From Bettongia penicillata ogilbyi (lineage: Eukaryota; Chordata; Mammalia; Diprotodontia; Potoroidae): DNA of 64,000 nt. Position numbers and translations under genes: made by a program. Under the pieces are notes generated by a model. It had not been told where the DNA came from, did not search any database, and saw only the letters and a list, made by a program, of their open reading frames with translations. Positions 59,095 to 64,000 of the stretch are shown here, piece after piece. How positions within the stretch are numbered: the stretch's first letter is position 1; the number at the start of each line of letters is the position of its first letter. The stretch lies in assembly GCA_023548195.1 (NCBI GenBank), contig JAJHZJ010000008.1, positions 2,686,215 to 2,750,214 on the forward strand, read 5' to 3'.

Positions 59095-59490
59095 CCTTTC
59101 CAAGCTTTAGTTTTTCATCTGCAAAATAAAAAGGTTGCCCCTTATTTAAAAAAAAAAAAAACCCTAAGAAATAAAGTCTGAGTAGGACACTTAGAAGTGG
59201 GTTCACAATTCTCGCAACCTCAATTTCCTCAACTGTAAAATGAGGAGTGTGGACTATATGACTGTGGAAGCTCTAAATCTATTATTTCATGAAGCTTGGG
59301 GACCCACACCCCTGGTCTCAAAATAACCAGTGCCCCCTAAATCTGGTGTGTTGCAGAGAGGGCACATGCCCCCTGTTACCCCATAAACTCCACGTGGACA
59401 ACGTAGTACCAAGGTTTATTTCCCCCATTGCCTACTAGCACCATGCTTTGCACAGAGTAAGAGTTTAATAAATATCTGCCAAGTCGAATT
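59095..59490 (+). repeat. MIR pieces and L2 3' end
   Basis: 'tttcctcaactgtaaaatga' near 59,225 and 'gagtttaataaatatctgcc' near 59,460. Confidence 0.7.
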
Positions 59491-59871
59491 AAATTGAACA
59501 TTGGCATAGGCACAGTAAAATGACAAAAGAATTTGTCTCCCTCATGTGCCGGGTGAGTGCACTGTCAGCAATCAATAAGCAATAAATACTGTAATAATCA
59601 TGAGTCCTGATCCTGTGCAACAGACATGTGAGCTACTAATCCAAACAAAAGCTTGTTAACTATATTAATTTAGTCCAACAGAGGAAGAATGATGGGAATG
59701 AGCCGTTGGCTGCTATCTCATTTCTCACAACGGCAGACACATCATTCTTTCTCTCCATGGTCCAGCCTATGAATTCAGTAATTAAATTATATACTGCTCT
59801 TGATAGAGGCTGGGGAAGCAAAACGAAAAGGACTTCTTTAAATATAGAGTTTATTCTTTATTCCCCTCGAT

Positions 59872-60052
59872 CAGGAGTGGGGAACCTGATGCTTCAAAGC
59901 CACATGTGGATCTCTAGGTCCTCAAGTGCAGCCCATTGAATCTAAACTTCATAGAACAAATAGTCCTAGTAAAAGGATTTGTTCTGTAAAACTTGGACTC
60001 AGTCAAAAAGCCACACCCAAAGACCTGGAAGGTCACAAGTTCCCCAACCCTG
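59872..60052. mobile_element. hAT-type MITE with terminal inverted repeats and 8-bp target duplication
   Basis: Starts 'caggagtggggaacctgatg' and ends with the inverse of 'cagggttggggaacttgtga'. The body is a near palindrome around 'gaacaaatagtcctag' and 'ggatttgttc'. Flanks are 'ccctcgat' (59,864-59,871) and 'cccttgat' (60,053-60,060), 7 of 8 matching. The 8-bp duplication and CAGxG ends are hAT hallmarks. At 181 bp it is non-autonomous. Confidence 0.88.
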
Positions 60053-60354
60053 CCCTTGATAAAACTCAGGCTCAAAGGCACAACATAGGCAAGTTTGATT
60101 ATTTTCCAAGTCACCTATGAGCTCCTTTAGACAAATGTCTACTTTTATATGTCATTGCAACCAACATTTGTTGTGAAAAATGTTGAATTCATAGCCTCCA
60201 CATTCATTCTCCAAACTTCCTTTGAAGTTTGATCTTCATTCCTTTTCTCCCAACCTTATCTGATATCATGATAATATCACCAGTTCCCAGAACTGTAAAT
60301 GGGAACTCAAGAGACTAGGGCAGTTTAAATTGAGTGGGGGTGGGATTCATCCCA

Positions 60355-60540
60355 AGCAGGAGCTCTTTATGTTTTTTGTGTTGCCAACTCCTTTGGCCAT
60401 CTGACAAAGGACTCCTTTTCAGAACAATGTTTTTAAGTGTATAAATTCATAGGATTTCAAACATATACCAATGATATGAAAGGCAGTGATCAAAAAAAAA
60501 ATTAAGTTTATGGACTCCAGATTGAGAACACTGATCTAAG
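60355..60540. repeat. MITE-like repeat, further copy
   Basis: 'ctttggccatctgacaaagg', 'cagaacaatgtttttaagtg', ending 'ggactccagattgagaacac'. Confidence 0.65.
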
Positions 60541-60654
60541 AAATGACCTCTCCACTGTGTGGCAGAGATAGGCTAGAGACTTGTCATAGGAGCTGAGAAG
60601 GTTGTAATGGTAATTTAAATGGGAAGATCTTCCTCATTCTTAAATAGGCCCATG

Positions 60655-60935
60655 TAACCTGCTTAAATCACTTGGAAACCTAAGGCACATGTGGTGGGGG
60701 AAGGCTTGGGAATGACTTTGTTCCTTGCAGTGCTAATGTGTATTGACTTCTTGGTTGCTATGACTGATTTGGCTTTCTGGTATTGAGATTTGGCTTTCTG
60801 GTGTCTGAATAAATACTTTTCTTCTGCTTTCTGTGTGGAGAATCTGTTATCCTTTGAGATTCAGAACTATGCCGGCATATTCATAGTCACCATCAGTGTT
60901 GTGAATATTGCCTTGACAATATAGAAGGTTAAGAA
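60655..60935 (+). repeat. LTR-like interspersed repeat, copy B
   Basis: Second copy of the family at 2,225. It contains an extra internal duplication of about 25 bp: 'gatttggctttctggtattg' followed at once by 'gatttggctttctggtgtct'. Confidence 0.7.
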
Positions 60936-61204
60936 GAGGTCAGGCTGTTCAGAAATGATGGGTTTGGGGATAAAGATAAACGCTATGATCGAAGTGTTGA
61001 TCCTGTTTGGGAGAATGTAAAGAGACCAGCAGGTCCCTAGATGATGATAAGAAAAGGTCTGGATTAGGATGGGGTTCGGTTAAATGACCAGACTTGTTTG
61101 CTGAATGATAGTGAGAGGAGCATCTGAAAGTGATATTGGGAAGCAAGGAAAGTACCAGCTCTCCCTCTTCCTGGCCTTAGGTGACAGAAAAAACAGCTGT
61201 CCTT

Positions 61205-61350
61205 GAAGAGGGTATCAATAGATCATAGATCCAGAGATGGAAGATGTCTCCAAACCTTTTACCTCATGGATGAGGAAACTGAGTATATTGAGGTTAAGTG
61301 ATTTTCCCACGGTCACAAGTATCTGAGGTGGGATTTGAACCTACCTTTTA
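61205..61350 (-). repeat. MIR-type SINE, antisense
   Basis: 'atggatgaggaaactgagta', 'gaggtgggatttgaacctac'. Confidence 0.8.
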
Positions 61351-61354
61351 AAAA

Positions 61355-61795
61355 AGGAATTAATTAATTTTTTAGTTTTCAACATTCAGTTTTATAAGAT
61401 TTTGAGTTCTAAAATTTTTCTCCCTTCTCTCCTCCTTCCCCAAAATGGCATGCAATCTAATACAGGCTATACATGTACAATCATATTATACATTTTCACA
61501 ATGGTCATGTTGTAAAAGAAGAATGAGAATAAAAGGAAAAACCACAAGAAAGAAAAAAGAATGCTTCAATCTGCATTCAGACTCCATCATTCTTTCTCTA
61601 GATGTGGATAGAATTTTCCATCTCCAGTCTTTTGTAACTGTCTTGGATCATTGCATAGCTGAGGAGAGCTAAGTCTATTAAAACTGATCATTGCACAATG
61701 TTGCTATTACTATGTACAATGTTCTCCTGTGAACCCATCCTTTTTGACTCCATGCTGCCTTGAAGCATGTGATATCTTCAAGAAAAAAAAAAGTT
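61355..61795 (-). mobile_element. L1 3' end, reverse strand
   Basis: The plus strand reads 'gattttgagttctaaaattt', the complement of the L1 tail, then 'gtcttggatcattgcatagc' and 'acaatgttctcctgtgaacc', complementary to the 41,545-42,160 copy. Confidence 0.75.
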
Positions 61796-61839
61796 TCATT
61801 AATTTCCAGAAGATGGAAAGAATAAGAGAGGAAGATATC

Positions 61840-62090
61840 TAAAATGGTAGATTTAGAAGTGGAAGGGATTATATTTTAGAGATAAGGAACTCAAGGCCCT
61901 AGAAAACTGAAGTTATTTACTCAAGATCTTGTGTTCATCCTCCATTTTTGAAGACCATGACATCAGAGAAATGATGACATGACTTGCATTGGACTTTGTT
62001 TTGAGATCACATTTATGGGTGACAGTACTAGAATTCAAATTCAGGTCCCTAGATTCAAAAATTCATCTCTCCACTGCCACATGGAAGAGG
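61840..62090 (-). repeat. MIR, antisense, carrying a second-family SINE
   Basis: MIR halves flank 61,922-62,010, which is the reverse complement of the SINE at 28,300-28,440 ('gacatgacttgcattggac'). Confidence 0.7.
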
Positions 62091-62384
62091 AATGCTTTAG
62101 AGAACATTGTGGAAAGGGAGGGCTGACCAGGACAGGAGGGCAAAGGCTAAACTAACTTTTAGAGGAAAGGGGCAACTAGGATACCTGCAATAGTCCCAGG
62201 ACCTGGGCGGGGCTGGTTTCCAAGCTAAGCAATGTGTTGGAAGTAGACTTATCCTAGTGTGAAGGAAAGGCCCTAGGAGACCAGCTATCAACCAGAAACA
62301 CTTAAGGGCTGAAAGATCAGGGATCTGGGCAAGAGCAAGTTGGCCTTCTCATTCTCCTCTTTGATCACCGTATACATGAACATA

Positions 62385-62640
62385 TGTTGTTAAGTCATTT
62401 TTCAGGCATGTCCAACTCTTCGTGACCCCATTTGGAGGTTTCTTGGCAGAGATACTGGAATGGTTTGTCATTTCTTTCTCCAGTTCATTTTACAGATGAG
62501 GAAACTAAGGCAAACAGTTAAATGACTTGACCAGGGTCACACAGCTAGTAAGTGTCTAAGGCTAGAGTTGAACCCAGGAAGATGAGTCTTCCTGACTCCA
62601 GGTATGGAATTCTATCCACTGTACCACCTAACTTTCAATA
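62385..62640 (-). repeat. Marsupial-type SINE, antisense, near full length
   Basis: 'ggcatgtccaactcttcgtg', 'cagatgaggaaactaaggc', 'ctatccactgtaccacctaa'. Confidence 0.92.
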
Positions 62641-62689
62641 AAGTCAAACTTTCACTCCGAAAATAGCATTACCATTCTCTTGTTGCAAA

Positions 62690-62935
62690 CATGTGCATTG
62701 TCCTAAATATTCCCAAATCTCACCAAAAGCAAACTTTTAAAAAAATTCCCGATGTATCCATTCCCTTTCTAGGAGAGCCATCCCCTATAACAAAGAATAA
62801 AGAAGAGAACAATTATAAATAGGCCATCAAAACTAAACCAACACAGTGAAAAAGTCTAATGTCATAGGCAGTGTTCCATACCCATGGTCCTCCACCTCTG
62901 CCAAGAAGAGGGACAGGTATAAGAGCAAACTTGCT
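62690..62935 (-). repeat. L1 3' fragment, reverse strand
   Basis: 'ggagagccatcccctataac', 'ggcagtgttccatacccatg', resembling 20,085-20,230. Confidence 0.6.
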
Positions 62936-63244
62936 TATGTGTGACAATAAATGAAACCTTTCAGGAAATACCCTGAGCAAATCTCAAAGGCCAGTTGTGT
63001 TAGAGAACAGTGGGTGCACTGGTCTGGCTACAGCAGAATGTGTATAAGCAAGACAGAATCTGACACATAGTAGGTAATTAACAGATCCTTATTGATTGAT
63101 TAACAGATTTTGTGGTAGATAGAATCTGCTTACATGTAAAATGATTTACCAATAAGCTTGGTTCAACATAACTAAAAAATATTATTTCTGATAGATCTAA
63201 TCACTAAACAATACTGAGTGATTCTGATTTATTTGTTTCAACAC

Positions 63245-63900
63245 CCCTAATAAATTGTATCTTCTTTCGTTTGAACCCTTAATTCCACCCTGACTCCATC
63301 TTTCTGGATCCTGGTTATACAGTATTAACTGTCCCTCCTAGCCTGATATCATTTGCAAATGAGCTAAACATTCCAGAGAGCCAGACTTGAAGTCAGGAAG
63401 TTCAAATGTGACCTCAGACTCTTACTAGCTGTGTGACCCTGGGAAAGTCACTTAACCTGTTTGCCTCAGTTTCTCATCTGTAAAATGAGCCAGAGAAGGA
63501 AATGGAAAACCACTTCAGTAAATTTGCCAAGAAAACCCCAAATTGAGTCACAAAGAGTTGGACAAGACTGAAACAACTGAACAATAAACAAGCGCTCCAT
63601 CTTACAACTTTATCTGATTCATAGACATTGATAAAGGACTGAACAAAATAAGGTGGAGAAGAAAGCCCTGAAGTTCATCACTAGAAACCTCCCTACCCTA
63701 TGATCAACATAGACTTTGGGGAAGAAGAGTTTAACCAGTCTAACTATAATATCAAACAGCGGATATTTTTTCATTTGTCCACAAGGATGTCATGAGAACC
63801 TGTCAAGTACTTCATTGAAAAGCAAGCACATGAGGCCTACAGCATTTCCTTGACCCACCAGTCATTTGTCAGAAAAGGAAATGAGGAAATTTTGCCATTA
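63245..63900 (-). mobile_element. L3/CR1 fragment, reverse strand, split by a SINE
   Basis: 'gcctgatatcatttgcaaat' (63,340-63,360) and, after the SINE, 'cattgataaaggactgaac' and 'gaacctgtcaagtacttca' are typical antisense CR1/L3 wording. Confidence 0.7.
63365..63595 (+). repeat. Marsupial-type SINE inside the L3 fragment
   Basis: 'tgtgaccctgggaaagtcac', 'gtttctcatctgtaaaatga', 'gagttggacaagactgaaac'. Confidence 0.9.
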
Positions 63901-64000
63901 ATTTTTTACATTTTTTGTTGGGCAAGATGACAGATCCTTACAGAGAGAAGATAGATGTCTGTGCCATTGGAAAACATCCTCTGATTCTATGATATATGTT

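Larger units (their letters stand above)
58921..64000. other. 5' intergenic region upstream of DCTD
   Basis: No coding exon is recognised. Repeats are listed individually. Short unassigned intervals (for example 59,490-59,860 and 60,060-60,340) show nothing I can name. Confidence 0.7.

Overview
This is a vertebrate nuclear window, almost certainly from a marsupial. It is AT-rich and intron-dominated, with one compact CpG island. It is saturated with old mammalian repeats (MIR/THER-type CORE-SINEs, L2 3' ends, L3/CR1 pieces). On top of these lie marsupial-type layers: a SINE whose head reads 'gcagctaggtggtgcaatgg', L1-lineage elements beginning near 'gccaagatgg', an ORF1-only half-L1 and a decayed RTE element. 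The exact species cannot be read from the sequence.

The window holds one protein-coding gene that I can support: DCTD (deoxycytidylate deaminase) on the minus strand, complete from start codon (58,437) to stop (14,627). I rebuilt six coding exons by hand: 58,415-58,437; 55,167-55,281; 53,701-53,836; 18,718-18,834; 16,103-16,199; 14,627-14,702. All introns are GT-AG, all phases agree, and the sum is 564 nt (187 codons plus stop). The zinc ligands (His94, Cys120, Cys123) and catalytic Glu96 are intact. The ancestral exon-2 start codon appears to have been lost or shifted out of frame, so translation probably begins in exon 1 inside the CpG island.

Layout: 1-14,626 is 3' flank plus 3' UTR, with an RTE element (about 6.3-9.9 kb) split by a reverse-strand L1-derived insertion, and a possible antisense LTR near 10.3 kb. 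Introns 5 and 4 lie at 14.7-16.1 and 16.2-18.7 kb. Intron 3 (18.8-53.7 kb, 34.9 kb) carries most of the mobile DNA: a half-L1 with target-site duplication, a probable solo LTR, a roughly 430-bp polypurine tract, microsatellites and many SINE/L2/L3 fragments. Intron 2 is short. Intron 1 contains a 57-bp minisatellite (57,137-57,990) that grew inside a SINE and has a 114-bp higher-order periodicity. The CpG-island promoter is at 58.1-58.9 kb. From 58.9 to 64 kb is 5' intergenic DNA with a hAT-type MITE flanked by an 8-bp duplication, a repeat copy matching one at 2.2 kb, and L1/L3/SINE fragments.

I found no second gene, no structural RNA gene, no CRISPR-like array and no new biochemical system. 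The most interesting signals are the DCTD start shift, the higher-order minisatellite beside the promoter, the half-L1 and L1-5'UTR insertions, and several local duplications.
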